In this document: piece by piece, positions 18,584 to 28,464 of the stretch
How positions within the stretch are numbered: position 1 is the first letter of the stretch
How the letters are laid out: each line of letters starts with the position of its first letter
Assembly (NCBI RefSeq): GCF_014138285.1
Contig: NZ_JACGXN010000002.1
Span: forward strand, 186,001 to 250,000
DNA length: 64,000 bases
Reading direction: 5' to 3'
Origin: Phyllobacterium myrsinacearum
GTDB taxonomy: Bacteria > Pseudomonadota > Alphaproteobacteria > Rhizobiales > Rhizobiaceae
The notes under the pieces: generated by a model
Seen by the model: the letters and a program-made list of their open reading frames with translations, nothing else
Databases searched by the model: none
Told to the model about the DNA's origin: nothing
Made by a program: the position numbers and the translations under genes

Positions 18584-20881
18584 ATGGCCAAGGACAACAC
18601 GCCCAACCAGTCTGATCTTGAAGAAAGCGCTCTCTTTTACCATCGCTTTCCTCAACCAGGTAAGTTGGAGATCCAGGCGACGAAGCCGCTTGGAAATCAG
18701 CGGGACCTTGCCCTTGCCTATTCCCCAGGTGTGGCGGCGCCCTGCCTTGCCATTCATGCAAACCCGGCAACGGCCGCCGACTATACCAGCCGCGCCAATC
18801 TTGTAGCCGTCATATCGAACGGTACCGCCGTTCTCGGCCTTGGCAATATCGGCCCGCTCGCGTCCAAGCCTGTCATGGAAGGCAAGGCGGTTCTCTTCAA
18901 GAAATTCGCCGATATCGACGTGTTCGATATCGAGATCGACGCGCAGGAGATCAACAAGATCGTTGATGTCGTTGCCGCGCTTGAACCCACCTTTGGCGGC
19001 ATCAACCTCGAAGATATCAAGGCACCGGAATGTTTTGACGTAGAGGAGATTCTCCGCGCCAAGATGAATATTCCCGTCTTTCACGACGACCAGCACGGCA
19101 CGGCGATCATCGTCGCCGCCGCCATCCTCAACGGCATGGAGCTGGCGGGCAAAGACCTTTCCAAGATCAAGATCGTCGCTTCCGGCGCGGGTGCTGCGGC
19201 GCTCGCCTGTCTCAACCTTCTGGTCAAGCTCGGCGCGAACCGCAAGAATATCTGGGTCTGCGATCTCGACGGCGTGGTTTATGACGGCCGCAACACGCTG
19301 ATGGACCGCTGGAAGTCGGTTTACGCCCAGAAGACAGATGCGCGCGTGCTGGCTGATGTCATCGGTGGCGCCGACGTTTTCCTCGGCCTTTCCGCAGCAG
19401 GTGTCCTGAAGCCGGAACTTCTCAAACAGATGGCGCCCAATCCGCTGATCATGGCACTGGCCAATCCCAACCCCGAGATTATGCCGGAAGAGGCGCGCGC
19501 CGCGCGCGCCGACGCCATGATCTGCACCGGACGGTCCGACTTCCCGAACCAGGTCAACAACGTCCTCTGCTTCCCCTATATTTTCCGCGGTGCGCTTGAT
19601 TGCGGTGCACGGGCAATCAACGAAGAAATGAAAATGGCCGCCGTCAAGGCAATCGCAGCACTGGCCCGCGAGGAACCATCCGATGTGGCCGCACGGGCCT
19701 ATTCGGGTGAAACGCCGACTTTCGGCCCCAACTATCTCATCCCCTCGCCCTTCGATCCACGTCTGATCCTGCGTATCGCGCCAGCTGTGGCCAGGGCCGC
19801 CATGGAAACAGGCGTTGCCGACCGTCCCATTGAGGATTTCGACGCCTATCTCGACAAGCTGAACCGCTTTGTCTTCCGCTCCGGCCTCATCATGAAGCCG
19901 ATCTTCACTGCGGCGCGCACCGCCGAAAAGAAGCGGGTCATCTATGCGGACGGCGAAGACGAGCGTGTTCTGCGTGCGGCTCAGGTGGTGCTTGAAGAAG
20001 GCACAGCCATTCCAACATTGATCGGCCGACCGCAGGTCATCGAGACGCGCCTGAAGCGTTATGGCCTAAAAATCAAGGTCGGCACTGATTTCGACATCAT
20101 CAATCCGGAAGACGATCCGCGCTACCGCGACTATGTGGATCTGCTGGTCAATCTCACCGGCCGTCGCGGCACGACCCCGGAAGTCGCGCGCACCATGGTG
20201 CGTGCCAGTGGTACTGTCATCGCGGCACTTGCCCTCGTTCGCGGCGAAGCCGATGCGATGATTTGCGGTCTGGAAGGCCGTTTCGAACGCCATTTGCGCA
20301 ATGTTGACCAGATCATCGGCAAGCTGGAAGGCATACGCAATTTCTCGGCGCTCAGCCTGCTGATCTCGCAGCGCGGCGTCCTGTTCCTGACCGACACCTA
20401 TGTCAGCATCGATCCAACGGCGGAAGAAATTGCCGAAAAGACGGTTCTCGCCGCCAATGAAATCCGCCGTTTCGGTATTGAGCCCAAGGCCGCCCTGCTC
20501 TCGCATTCCAATTTTGGCTCGCGTGATTCCGACAGTGCCGCAAAAATGCGGGCCGCTTCGGAAATCCTGCGCTCCAAGGCACCGGATCTGGAACAGGACG
20601 GCGAAATGCATGGCGACTCCGCCCTGTCGGAAATCCTGCGCGAGCGTGTTCTGCCGCACTCGCGCCTGAGCGGCGAAGCCAACCTTCTGGTTTTCCCCAA
20701 TCTGGATGCCGCCAACATCACGCTCAACGTCGTGAAAACTGTCACGGACGCGCTGCATGTCGGACCAATTCTGCTCGGCGCCAACAAGCCTGCGCATATT
20801 CTGACACCATCAGTCACGTCGCGCGGCATCGTCAATATGACCGCCCTGGCAGTGGTTGAAGCCTCGCAGCGCGTGGAATAG
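18584..20881 (+). CDS. maeB: NADP-dependent malic enzyme fused to a phosphotransacetylase-like domain
   Basis: This 765-residue protein has a malic enzyme domain (about residues 1-430) and a phosphate acetyltransferase-like C-terminal domain (about 440-765). The first carries the [32 protein letters not shown] and [10 protein letters not shown] motifs. The order is that of MaeB-type enzymes, which decarboxylate malate to pyruvate and reduce NADP. In rhizobia the C-terminal part acts in regulation and oligomerisation rather than acetyl transfer. The ATG at 18584 follows a GGAGGATC ribosome binding site. It is divergent from plcP, with 227 bases between the starts. Confidence 0.95.
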   Translation: MAKDNTPNQSDLEESALFYHRFPQPGKLEIQATKPLGNQRDLALAYSPGVAAPCLAIHANPATAADYTSRANLVAVISNGTAVLGLGNIGPLASKPVMEGKAVLFKKFADIDVFDIEIDAQEINKIVDVVAALEPTFGGINLEDIKAPECFDVEEILRAKMNIPVFHDDQHGTAIIVAAAILNGMELAGKDLSKIKIVASGAGAAALACLNLLVKLGANRKNIWVCDLDGVVYDGRNTLMDRWKSVYAQKTDARVLADVIGGADVFLGLSAAGVLKPELLKQMAPNPLIMALANPNPEIMPEEARAARADAMICTGRSDFPNQVNNVLCFPYIFRGALDCGARAINEEMKMAAVKAIAALAREEPSDVAARAYSGETPTFGPNYLIPSPFDPRLILRIAPAVARAAMETGVADRPIEDFDAYLDKLNRFVFRSGLIMKPIFTAARTAEKKRVIYADGEDERVLRAAQVVLEEGTAIPTLIGRPQVIETRLKRYGLKIKVGTDFDIINPEDDPRYRDYVDLLVNLTGRRGTTPEVARTMVRASGTVIAALALVRGEADAMICGLEGRFERHLRNVDQIIGKLEGIRNFSALSLLISQRGVLFLTDTYVSIDPTAEEIAEKTVLAANEIRRFGIEPKAALLSHSNFGSRDSDSAAKMRAASEILRSKAPDLEQDGEMHGDSALSEILRERVLPHSRLSGEANLLVFPNLDAANITLNVVKTVTDALHVGPILLGANKPAHILTPSVTSRGIVNMTALAVVEASQRVE

Positions 20882-20970
20882 CGCGCTGCTGTCTTATTGC
20901 TGCCGTACGTTCATGGATGGTTCATGCGCAGTCAGCCAATCTGGCTGTGCGTGATCGTGCAGGGCTACCA

Positions 20971-22080
20971 ATGAAACGGTTCATACATTTTGCGGCACTC
21001 GCCATAGGCACGCTTCTGCTGTCAACGCAGTTTGCGGCGGCCCAATCGGACGTGTGCGTGCGGATGGAACAACGGCTGCGCGAACTCGATAATGATTTTG
21101 TGACCGACGAGTATGAACTCAACCTGCGCCGTGACCGGGTGGAGGCAGCGCTCGACGCCAATAATTGTTCCGCATCCTACGAGCCGGATCGTGAAGTGCT
21201 GCCCCGCGAGGCGGAACCGCGACGACGGCCTTACGAAATTCTCGGTAATGAGCAGCCGGACGACAGTGAACCTGTGGAAAGTACAGCGCCGGTTTATGGC
21301 GGACAGTATCAGACGCTCTGCGTACGTACCTGCGACGGATACTACTATCCCATTTCCTATGCGACCGGCGCGGAAAACTTTGGCCGCGATGAAGCCCAGT
21401 GCCAAGCGCAATGTCCGGGCGCGAAACTGTTTTACCATTCCACCACAGGAGAAACCGTCGACCAGATGATTTCCCTGCGCGGTCAGGCCTATACGGATAT
21501 GCCCTATGCTTTCAAATTCAGGAAGGTTGGCGCCAATGGCACGCCGCAATGCACCTGCCAGCGGACGGCCGGAAACTATACCACCTTGGGAAATCAGAAG
21601 GAAATTGCCAAACCGGTTCCCCGCGTACTGGCACCGCCAACCGTCCAACCGGCAGCCCCTGGGCAATCCGCCGAACCCACGCAACCAGCGGCAACGCTCG
21701 CTCCTGCCGAGCCGATCAAGCCGGTTGCCCCCGTTACGGCAGAACCGTTGAAGCCCGTGGAGCCTGCAGCAACAACCAAACCTGCATCTCCGGTCGAGAC
21801 GAAGGTCGAGCCCGCGCAACCGGTCAAGCCAACTGAGACCAAGGCCGAACCGGTGCCGCCCCCGGCACCACCTGTTGTGGAACCCGAGAAAAAGCCGTCA
21901 TCGATCATTCAGCTGGGCACACCCGCCATACCGAAAGTCGAAGCGGAACAGCCCAAACCGCTGTCGCCGGACAAACCGATCGATCCCAACCGCAAGGTCA
22001 GGGTCGTCGGGCCAACGTTCCTTCCCGACCAAGAAGGGGCAATAAATCTGCGAGTTCCGGGCCAGAAACCAGCCCAGTAA
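20971..22080 (+). CDS. DUF2865 secreted protein with proline-rich tail
   Basis: This 369-residue protein starts with a signal peptide ending near AAAQ (about residue 24), so it is exported. A cysteine-containing domain follows. It includes [18 protein letters not shown] near residue 115 and a CQAQCPG pair near 146, typical of the DUF2865 family. From about residue 215 to 340 the chain is rich in Pro, Ala, Glu and Lys in loose short repeats, perhaps spanning the peptidoglycan. The function is unknown. Its last 83 bases overlap the end of gltX on the other strand. The ATG at 20971 was chosen because the signal peptide begins there. Confidence 0.82.
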   Translation: MKRFIHFAALAIGTLLLSTQFAAAQSDVCVRMEQRLRELDNDFVTDEYELNLRRDRVEAALDANNCSASYEPDREVLPREAEPRRRPYEILGNEQPDDSEPVESTAPVYGGQYQTLCVRTCDGYYYPISYATGAENFGRDEAQCQAQCPGAKLFYHSTTGETVDQMISLRGQAYTDMPYAFKFRKVGANGTPQCTCQRTAGNYTTLGNQKEIAKPVPRVLAPPTVQPAAPGQSAEPTQPAATLAPAEPIKPVAPVTAEPLKPVEPAATTKPASPVETKVEPAQPVKPTETKAEPVPPPAPPVVEPEKKPSSIIQLGTPAIPKVEAEQPKPLSPDKPIDPNRKVRVVGPTFLPDQEGAINLRVPGQKPAQ

Positions 22081-23371
22081 GCGCAATGCGTAACGGCATG
22101 AACAGCGGCTTACCCTTGCGGCCACTTTGTACCTTTACGGCTTCGGTCCACTGCTTCCATGTCTCGCGGCTCCACGGCTCCGGCGGCAGAACATCGAAGG
22201 CGGCAGACACGAAGGAACGGTCCTCGTCGACCAGCACCTCGTCACTGACGGGGCCGTCCTGAATGATTGTCCACCAGAGCGCCGCATCGGCAACGCGTGT
22301 AAGATTGCCGCGCACTGCAAGCCAGAAGGCTTCGGCCTTGTCACCCGCAATGCCCATCTCACGCAGGCGATCCTCTGCCACATCAAACGGCATGGCATGG
22401 ATCAGCGTGCGGTTCAGCGTATCGAGTTCCGACGGATCAAATTTCGACGATGATTTCGATGTTGCCTTTGGATCGAAAATTTCGGCGAGCGTCGCCATGT
22501 CAGGCATGGCAACCACATTCTCCGACGTGCCGGTCAGCACGGCGAGACTGACCACCGCCATGGGTTCGTAACCATCGCGACGCAGGCTGCCGACAGACAG
22601 GGCGCCCGTCCGCTTGGACAGTCCTTCACCCGAAACAGTCGTCAGCAGATTGTGGTGGCCAAGCTCCGGAGCCTTTGCCCCCAGCGCTTCGAAGATGGAA
22701 ATCTGCACGCCGCTGTTGGTGACATGATCGTCGCCGCGAATGATATGCGTGATGCCCATGTCGATATCATCGACCACGGAGGTCAGCGTGTAGAGATAGG
22801 TGCCGTCTTCCCGCACCAGCACCGGATCGGACAGCGATGCCAGATCAACGGTCTCTTCGCCGCGCACGATATCATCCCAATGGACAATCGTACGCGCCGG
22901 GGCGAACGGATCATCCTTGAAGTTCGGCAGCAGGAAACGCCAGTGCGGACGATGGCCCTCTGCTTCCAGCTTCGCGCGATCCTCCGCCGTCAGTTTCAGC
23001 GCATCGCGGCCATAGACCGGCGGCAGGCGGCGTGCGAGGCGCAGCTTGCGCTTGCGTTCGAGTTCTTCCGACGTTTCGTAGCAGGGATAAAGCACGCCAG
23101 CGGCTTTCAGCTTCTCGACGGCTGCATCGTAAAAGGCAAAGCGCTTGGACTGGTGTTCAACCCGCACCGGTTTGATCCCAAGCCATTCGATATCAGCGGC
23201 TGTCGCCTCGGCATATTCGGTCTTCGAGCGCTCCACGTCGGTATCGTCAAAACGCAGGATCAATTGGCCATTGTGCTTGAGCGCAAACAGCCAGTTGAAC
23301 AGGGCTGTGCGTGTATTGCCAATGTGGATGTAGCCGGTCGGAGATGGTGCAAAACGGACGGTAATGGTCAT
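21998..23371 (-). CDS. gltX: Glutamyl-tRNA synthetase
   Basis: This 457-residue class I synthetase charges tRNA with glutamate. It has the [13 protein letters not shown] segment containing the HIGH-type motif near residue 8, and a KMSKS-type motif read as GLSKR near residue 250. Its length is normal for the bacterial enzyme. Alphaproteobacteria often carry two gltX copies, one of which also charges tRNA-Gln; which one this is cannot be told here. The final 28 codons overlap the DUF2865 gene on the opposite strand. Confidence 0.95.
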   Translation of the reverse strand: MTITVRFAPSPTGYIHIGNTRTALFNWLFALKHNGQLILRFDDTDVERSKTEYAEATAADIEWLGIKPVRVEHQSKRFAFYDAAVEKLKAAGVLYPCYETSEELERKRKLRLARRLPPVYGRDALKLTAEDRAKLEAEGHRPHWRFLLPNFKDDPFAPARTIVHWDDIVRGEETVDLASLSDPVLVREDGTYLYTLTSVVDDIDMGITHIIRGDDHVTNSGVQISIFEALGAKAPELGHHNLLTTVSGEGLSKRTGALSVGSLRRDGYEPMAVVSLAVLTGTSENVVAMPDMATLAEIFDPKATSKSSSKFDPSELDTLNRTLIHAMPFDVAEDRLREMGIAGDKAEAFWLAVRGNLTRVADAALWWTIIQDGPVSDEVLVDEDRSFVSAAFDVLPPEPWSRETWKQWTEAVKVQSGRKGKPLFMPLRIALTGLVSGPELADLLPLLGREGTLARRP

Positions 23372-23407
23372 GCCTCGGGCATATCGGAACGACGCGCGAA
23401 TATCAAT

Positions 23408-23433
23408 ATGGGCCGCGCTTTCACGCGGCCCAT
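23408..23433. terminator. Hairpin between the ABC exporter and gltX
   Basis: A 10-bp perfect stem (ATGGGCCGCG/CGCGGCCCAT) with a 6-base loop lies just upstream of gltX and just past the ABC exporter start side. No T tract follows on either strand, so its role as a terminator is uncertain; it may be a gltX leader structure. Confidence 0.4.
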
Positions 23434-23437
23434 AGGA

Positions 23438-25252
23438 TCAGTCATCAGCCAGAACGAGACCCTTGGTCAGTTCCAGCGCCTGCCGTTCGAACAGGCTGCG
23501 GTAGATACCGCCGCTCAACCGGATCAGGGCCTCATGGTTGCCCTCCTCGGCGATCCGGCCATGGTCGAAGACCAGCAACCGGTCAAGCGCCCGCACAGTG
23601 GACAGCCGGTGTGCAATGACCAGCGTCGTCCGGCCCAGCATCAGCCGTTCCATGGCCTGCTGGATCAGCGCCTCCGATTCCGAATCAAGGCTTGACGTTG
23701 CCTCGTCCAAAATCAGAACCGGAGCATCCGCCAGGAAAGCCCGGGCAATGGCCACACGCTGGCGCTCACCACCCGAGAGCTTCACACCACGTTCACCCAC
23801 CAGTGTGCCATACCCCTTCGGCAGACCCGTGATGAAGTCATGCGCACTGGCCTGCCGTGCTGCCTCCTCGATCTCGCTTTGCGTGGCGGTCGGCCTCGCA
23901 TAGGCGATGTTCTCGGCCAGAGTCCGGTGGAACAGGATCGGCTCCTGCTGCACGATGGCAATCTGCTGGCGCAGGGATGCCTGCGTGACACCGGAAATAT
24001 CCTGGCCGTCGATGAGTATCTGCCCCGCCTTCACATCGTGCAGACGCTGGATCAGCTTGACGAACGTGGTCTTGCCCGAACCGGAGTGACCGACAAGACC
24101 CACACGCTCTCCCGCGCGGATGGTCACAGAAAAGCGGTCATAGAGCGGTGTAAGGTGCGCCCCATAATGGAACGTCACATTATCAAACACGATCTTGCCA
24201 TTGGTAATCTGGATCGGCTTTGCACCGGGCCGGTCATCAATGCCAAGCGGCTGACTCTCAATGTCAACAAGCTCTTCCATATCATTGATCGAGCGCTGCA
24301 AATTGCGGATGTGCATGCCAACTTCACGCAGATAGCCCTGCAGGATAAAGAATGATGTCAGCACGAAGGTGATGTCACCCGCACTTGCCTGCCCCTTGGA
24401 CCACAACCACAGGGCAAAGCCGATGACCGATGCCCGTAGGACAAGCAGCAGCGAGCCCTGCGTCGTACCGTTGCGGTTGCCGCGAACCCACGTGCGGCGC
24501 GTCCGGTCCCGCCACTTGGCAAGAACCTTCAACAGCCGCGCGTCCTCACGCTTTTCCGCACCGAAGCCTTTCACCACCATGTTGCAGCTGACCGCATCGG
24601 CCAGCGAACCGCCAAGCTTGGTGTCCCAGCGATTGGCAAGGCTTGCCATCGGCGCGACATAGCCGAGCGACATCATCACAGTGACGCTGACGAACATGAG
24701 GGATCCCAGACCGATAATGACGCCCATCATCGGCCAGTACCACGCCATCAGCACAGTCGAACCGACAAGCATCACAATTGACGGAAACAGGGCCACCAGC
24801 AGGGTATCGTTCAGGAGATCAAGCGCCCACATGCCGCGCGTGATCTTGCGCACCGTCGAACCGGCAAAGCTGTTGGCGTGCCAGTCTGTCGAGAACCGCT
24901 GAACGCGGAAGAATGCTCCGGAGGCGATATCCGACATCATTTTCAACGTCAGATTGACGATCGTCATGAAGGTGATATGCCGCAGGATGATAGCACCCAG
25001 TGACAGGGCAATAAGCGTCCAGAACGCAGCCATCGCCGCATCCCAGGCAATGGCGTCCGTTGCCGCACCGTTGACCACTGCGTCAACCAGCCGCCCTGAA
25101 TAGAGCGGCGTCAACACGTCGGCCAGCGTCGAGAGCAACACTGCACCAAGTATAACAGTCAGACGCACCGGCTGTTTTTGCCAGTGTAGCCAGGTGAATC
25201 CGAGAACGCTGCGGAAAGCTCCGCCGCGCAAGGCGATACGTAAAAATGCCAT
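23438..25252 (-). CDS. ABC exporter, fused permease and ATP-binding protein
   Basis: This 604-residue half-transporter has a six-helix membrane domain (about residues 25-330) followed by a nucleotide-binding domain. The latter has Walker A (GHSGSGKTT) near residue 400, the signature LSGGERQRVAIARA near 500, and Walker B (VLILDEATSSLD) near 520. It would act as a homodimer or heterodimer exporting a lipid, peptide or drug. No second half-transporter gene is adjacent, so a homodimer is likely. The substrate is not indicated by sequence or context. The gene precedes gltX on the same strand, with a hairpin in the 66-base gap. Confidence 0.9.
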   Translation of the reverse strand: MAFLRIALRGGAFRSVLGFTWLHWQKQPVRLTVILGAVLLSTLADVLTPLYSGRLVDAVVNGAATDAIAWDAAMAAFWTLIALSLGAIILRHITFMTIVNLTLKMMSDIASGAFFRVQRFSTDWHANSFAGSTVRKITRGMWALDLLNDTLLVALFPSIVMLVGSTVLMAWYWPMMGVIIGLGSLMFVSVTVMMSLGYVAPMASLANRWDTKLGGSLADAVSCNMVVKGFGAEKREDARLLKVLAKWRDRTRRTWVRGNRNGTTQGSLLLVLRASVIGFALWLWSKGQASAGDITFVLTSFFILQGYLREVGMHIRNLQRSINDMEELVDIESQPLGIDDRPGAKPIQITNGKIVFDNVTFHYGAHLTPLYDRFSVTIRAGERVGLVGHSGSGKTTFVKLIQRLHDVKAGQILIDGQDISGVTQASLRQQIAIVQQEPILFHRTLAENIAYARPTATQSEIEEAARQASAHDFITGLPKGYGTLVGERGVKLSGGERQRVAIARAFLADAPVLILDEATSSLDSESEALIQQAMERLMLGRTTLVIAHRLSTVRALDRLLVFDHGRIAEEGNHEALIRLSGGIYRSLFERQALELTKGLVLADD

Positions 25253-25439
25253 GACAATCGTCCGGTGCTAAAACGCACCGGCCTCAATATGTATTTCAGA
25301 TGGAAATGCCGCGGTACAAAACTAGGGAATCAATACGGCACAATTGGTTTGGCGACTTGCCTGAGTACAGGAAAGGCCAAGGTCGGCGATGAGTGTTCTT
25401 GACCGGTGAAGTCAATTGAAAAGCCCTGAGGCTTTTCAT

Positions 25440-25570
25440 CATCACGTGTCAGGAACGGACGCCGCCCCGAGGGGACATTGAAAAAGCTGCCATTCTAAAC
25501 CTCCCGGGCTTGATTGCCGGAAAGATGGCTTATAGGTGAATCGCGATCCGGCGCCAAGCGCCTATTTTTT
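25440..25570 (+). ncRNA. Candidate small RNA with CCTCCC motif
   Basis: A plus-strand terminator at 25550-25570 has no coding gene upstream on that strand, which suggests an untranslated transcript. Just before it, a stem pairs GCCAT (25489) with ATGGC (25525), and its loop contains CCTCCC at 25500-25505. That is an anti-Shine-Dalgarno-like motif common in alphaproteobacterial trans-acting RNAs. The 5' end is a guess, and no family was recognised. Confidence 0.4.
25550..25570 (+). terminator. Orphan rho-independent terminator
   Basis: A GGCGC/GCGCC stem with a CAA loop is followed by TATTTTTTG on the plus strand. Both neighbouring genes are on the minus strand, so it does not serve either of them. 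Confidence 0.65.
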
Positions 25571-25654
25571 GTGCATCCGCTTTTCAAAATGGAGTGCGGC
25601 ACGATTGCAACACCAGGCCTTGGGAGTGGTCAAAACATGCTTGCAAGACGATCA

Positions 25655-25796
25655 GTGCGTCGTTCGACAAGCTCACCATGAGAGATATGGATGGGCTGCA
25701 AGGTGATCGAAAAACCCGCGGTATGAGCAATCTTGGAGGATTTGACTCCCTGCAACCCTCCATCTCCCTCATGGCGAGCTTGTCGAACCACGCACA
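25655..25796. repeat. Interspersed palindromic repeat, copy 1
   Basis: The ends are inverted copies of each other (GTCGTTCGACAAGCTCACC and its near complement ending CGAACCACGC). The ends and overall layout recur at 41611-41735, and fragments recur at 42417-42453. Confidence 0.75.
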
Positions 25797-25814
25797 TTGG
25801 TTATGCAATCAGCC

Positions 25815-27488
25815 TTAACTCCGATCGCGAAACCGGTTGGTGATCGGATAGCGCCGGTCGCGGCCGAAATTCTTTCGTGTCACCTTCACACCCGGCGCCG
25901 ACTGCCGGCGTTTATATTCGGCGAGATAGAGCAGGTGTTCGATCCGCTCGACCGTCTTGCGCTCGTGTCCCCGCTTGACGATTTCATCGACGCCCATCTC
26001 GTTCTCGACAAGGCATTCAAGAATGTCATCGAGCACCGGATAAGGCGGCAACGAATCCTGATCGGTCTGGTTTTCCCGCAATTCGGCGGAAGGCGCCTTC
26101 TTGATGATGTTTTCCGGGATAACGATGCCCGATGGACCAAGGCCGCCCGCAGGCACGTTGCTATTGCGCCATTCCGACATGGCGTAGACCTGCATCTTGT
26201 AGATGTCCTTGATCGGGTTGTAGCCGCCGTTCATGTCGCCATAGAGCGTGGCGTAGCCGACCGACATTTCCGACTTGTTGCCCGTCGTGACCACCATCGA
26301 GCCGAACTTGTTGGAGATCGCCATCAGGATCGTGCCACGAGCCCGGCTTTGCAGATTTTCTTCGGTGATACCCTCCTTGGTACCCTCGAACGTTGGTCCG
26401 AGCGCTTTCAGAAAGCCTTCCACCGGCTCGAAGATCGGCACGATGTCGTAGCGGCAGCCCAGCGCCTTGGCACAGTCTTCCGCGTCTTTCAGCGAATCCT
26501 TTGAGGTATAGGTATAAGGCATCATCACGGCGCGCAAACGCTCCTCGCCCAGCGCATCGACGGCCAGAGCAGCGCAGATCGCCGAGTCGATGCCGCCGGA
26601 AAGGCCGAGGACCACATCCTTGAAGCCGTTCTTGTTGACGTAATCACGCAGACCCAGCATGCAGGCACGATATTGCGCCTCCTCGCCCTCCGGGATTTTC
26701 GACATGGGACCTTCCGAACAGGACCATCCCCCCTCGCCGCGCCGCCACGTGGTGACAACAAGCTGTTCCTCGAATTGGGACATCTGGAAAGCAATGGTCT
26801 TGTCCGCGTTGAATGCGAATGACGCACCGTCAAAAATCAGATCGTCCTGACCGCCCAACTGATTGGCGAAAATCAGCGGCAGACCCGTTTCGATGACCTG
26901 ACGCAGCACCACCTGATGCCGCACATCAACCTTGCTGTTGTAATAGGGCGAGCCATTGGGCACGCAGAGTATCTCAGCGCCGCTCTCGGCCAGCGTCTCG
27001 CAAACACCAAGATCGCCCCAGATATCCTCGCAGATCGGAATACCGATGCGAATGCCGCGAAAATTCACAGGCCCGGGCATTGGCCCCTGCTGGAACACGC
27101 GCTTTTCGTCAAACTCGCCATAATTGGGCAAATCAACCTTGAAGCGTTCGGCAATCACCTTGCCGCCATCCAGCACCATGACGGAATTGTGCAGGCCGCT
27201 CTCCCGCCGCAGCGGCGTGCCGATGATAACACCAGGTCCGCCGTCAGATGTATCGGCCGCAAACTCCCTGACGGCCTTCTCACAGGCTTCGATGAATGCG
27301 GCCTTCAGCACAAGATCTTCCGGCGGATAGCCGGAGATAAACAGTTCGGTGAACAGGACAAGGTCGGCGCTCTGCCGCGCGGCATCGGCCCGCGCCTCGC
27401 GCGCTTTGGCCAGATTTCCCCTGATGTCACCCAGGACTGGATTGAGCTGGGCAATGGCGATGCGGAGGATGTCAGTATTTTTGCTCAT
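25815..27488 (-). CDS. nadE: NAD(+) synthase, glutamine-dependent
   Basis: This 557-residue enzyme amidates nicotinate adenine dinucleotide to NAD using glutamine. The N-terminal nitrilase-type amidase domain shows the Glu-Lys-Cys triad in FTELFISGYPPEDL (about residue 46), FKVDLPNYGEFDEKR (about 120) and CEDIWGD (about 152). The C-terminal synthetase domain has the ATP pyrophosphatase loop SGGIDSA near residue 305. The length is normal for the two-domain form. The start is uncertain because neither ATG 27488 nor one three codons upstream has a clear ribosome binding site. Confidence 0.95.
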   Translation of the reverse strand: MSKNTDILRIAIAQLNPVLGDIRGNLAKAREARADAARQSADLVLFTELFISGYPPEDLVLKAAFIEACEKAVREFAADTSDGGPGVIIGTPLRRESGLHNSVMVLDGGKVIAERFKVDLPNYGEFDEKRVFQQGPMPGPVNFRGIRIGIPICEDIWGDLGVCETLAESGAEILCVPNGSPYYNSKVDVRHQVVLRQVIETGLPLIFANQLGGQDDLIFDGASFAFNADKTIAFQMSQFEEQLVVTTWRRGEGGWSCSEGPMSKIPEGEEAQYRACMLGLRDYVNKNGFKDVVLGLSGGIDSAICAALAVDALGEERLRAVMMPYTYTSKDSLKDAEDCAKALGCRYDIVPIFEPVEGFLKALGPTFEGTKEGITEENLQSRARGTILMAISNKFGSMVVTTGNKSEMSVGYATLYGDMNGGYNPIKDIYKMQVYAMSEWRNSNVPAGGLGPSGIVIPENIIKKAPSAELRENQTDQDSLPPYPVLDDILECLVENEMGVDEIVKRGHERKTVERIEHLLYLAEYKRRQSAPGVKVTRKNFGRDRRYPITNRFRDRS

Positions 27489-27529
27489 ATTGAACATATA
27501 TCATTTCGTTGGAGGTTTAACAATGCCAC

Positions 27530-27892
27530 TCACACGCCGCTTCCAGAAAAAAACACGTGCCAAAGCGTATAGAACCAGACGATTGCGACGAGAACAACCG
27601 AGATCAGTACTGCCAGTGACCCGCAATCCTTGGCGATCTGGATGTCACGCTGAAAATCCCGCGAAACCGCATTGCAGGCGGCTTCAATGCCGGTGTTCAG
27701 TACCTCGATCATGATCAGGATAAGTACGGAGCCAGTCAAAATCAGGAAAACCAGGACCGATGGCGCAATAGCTGCCGCGATTGGGATCGACAGGATGAAA
27801 AGGATGAGTTCCTGCTGAACAGCTTTTTCATGCACCGCCAGATGTCTGAGCGCGCGCATGGAATTGACGAATGCCAGTATTAGCCGCTGCAT
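27530..27892 (-). CDS. dgkA: Diacylglycerol kinase
   Basis: This 120-residue membrane protein has three predicted membrane helices and the DgkA signature around NTGIEAACNAVSRD near residue 72, which supplies the catalytic glutamate and asparagine. It phosphorylates diacylglycerol to phosphatidate with ATP at the inner membrane. I chose the ATG at 27892, preceded by GGGAG; the frame is open 60 codons further upstream, but that part does not look like this family and overlaps the GFA gene. It may recycle diacylglycerol made by the PlcP-like enzyme encoded about 10 kb away. Confidence 0.88.
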   Translation of the reverse strand: MQRLILAFVNSMRALRHLAVHEKAVQQELILFILSIPIAAAIAPSVLVFLILTGSVLILIMIEVLNTGIEAACNAVSRDFQRDIQIAKDCGSLAVLISVVLVAIVWFYTLWHVFFSGSGV

Positions 27893-27980
27893 GATTTGCT
27901 CCCGTCCGTCCTCAACGGCAGCTATAAAGCCAGATCGAACGGCGTCAATCCATAACAGGCATTTGGCAATCAACCCGCAA

Positions 27981-28400
27981 TCAGTCGCCCGCCACCACGA
28001 TGCCGCCGCCGCCCGCCACATATTTCGGCAAATCGTCTCTGATCTCGTAGTAATCACCCTTGTCGCCAACAAAAATATGAACTTCGCCCTGCAGATTGGT
28101 CGGCTTGTCGAACGATCCGGCCATTACGGAGATATAATCCAGATCGTGGTGTTTCCAGAACATCACCGAGCCGCAGTTCCGGCAAAAGCCGCGCGCGGCA
28201 TATTCACTGGCCGCATACCATTTGATGTTCTCCTCACCGGTAATGGTGATGGCATCGTTCTGGACATTCGTAGCGGCATAGAAATGGCCGGATTGTTTGC
28301 GGCACTGCGAGCAGTGACAATAGACAATCCCGCGCAGCTTTCCATGGGCCTTGAAGCGAATGCTACCGCACAGGCACGAGCCACTATGCAACTCCGACAT
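27981..28400 (-). CDS. GFA-family protein (glutathione-dependent formaldehyde-activating enzyme-like)
   Basis: This 139-residue protein has the zinc-binding cysteines of the GFA/CENP-V fold: CLCGSIRF near residue 9, CHCSQCRKQSG near 28, and CRNCGS near 73. The founding member was reported to bind glutathione and speed its reaction with formaldehyde, but most members are uncharacterised, so the substrate is open. It lies upstream of dgkA on the same strand with an 88-base gap. The family assignment is firm because all expected cysteines are present and the length is typical. Confidence 0.9.
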   Translation of the reverse strand: MSELHSGSCLCGSIRFKAHGKLRGIVYCHCSQCRKQSGHFYAATNVQNDAITITGEENIKWYAASEYAARGFCRNCGSVMFWKHHDLDYISVMAGSFDKPTNLQGEVHIFVGDKGDYYEIRDDLPKYVAGGGGIVVAGD

Positions 28401-28464
28401 CGGGACGGCCTCCTGTTTAAAACAGCGAAAGATTAGGCTTGCGCCAGCGTCCTTCCTTGCGCGA

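Larger units (their letters stand above)
25253..25814. other. 562-base non-coding stretch
   Basis: No convincing gene is seen here. It holds a perfect hairpin at 25418-25437 (GAAAAGCC/GGCTTTTC with a CTGA loop). It also holds a possible small RNA with a plus-strand terminator ending near 25570, and the first copy of an interspersed palindromic repeat at 25655-25796. Confidence 0.7.

Noticed and set aside
25655-25670. GTTCGA words that might be a tRNA T-arm
   Set aside because: They belong to the interspersed repeat; no acceptor stem or anticodon arm can be formed around them. No tRNA was found in the window.
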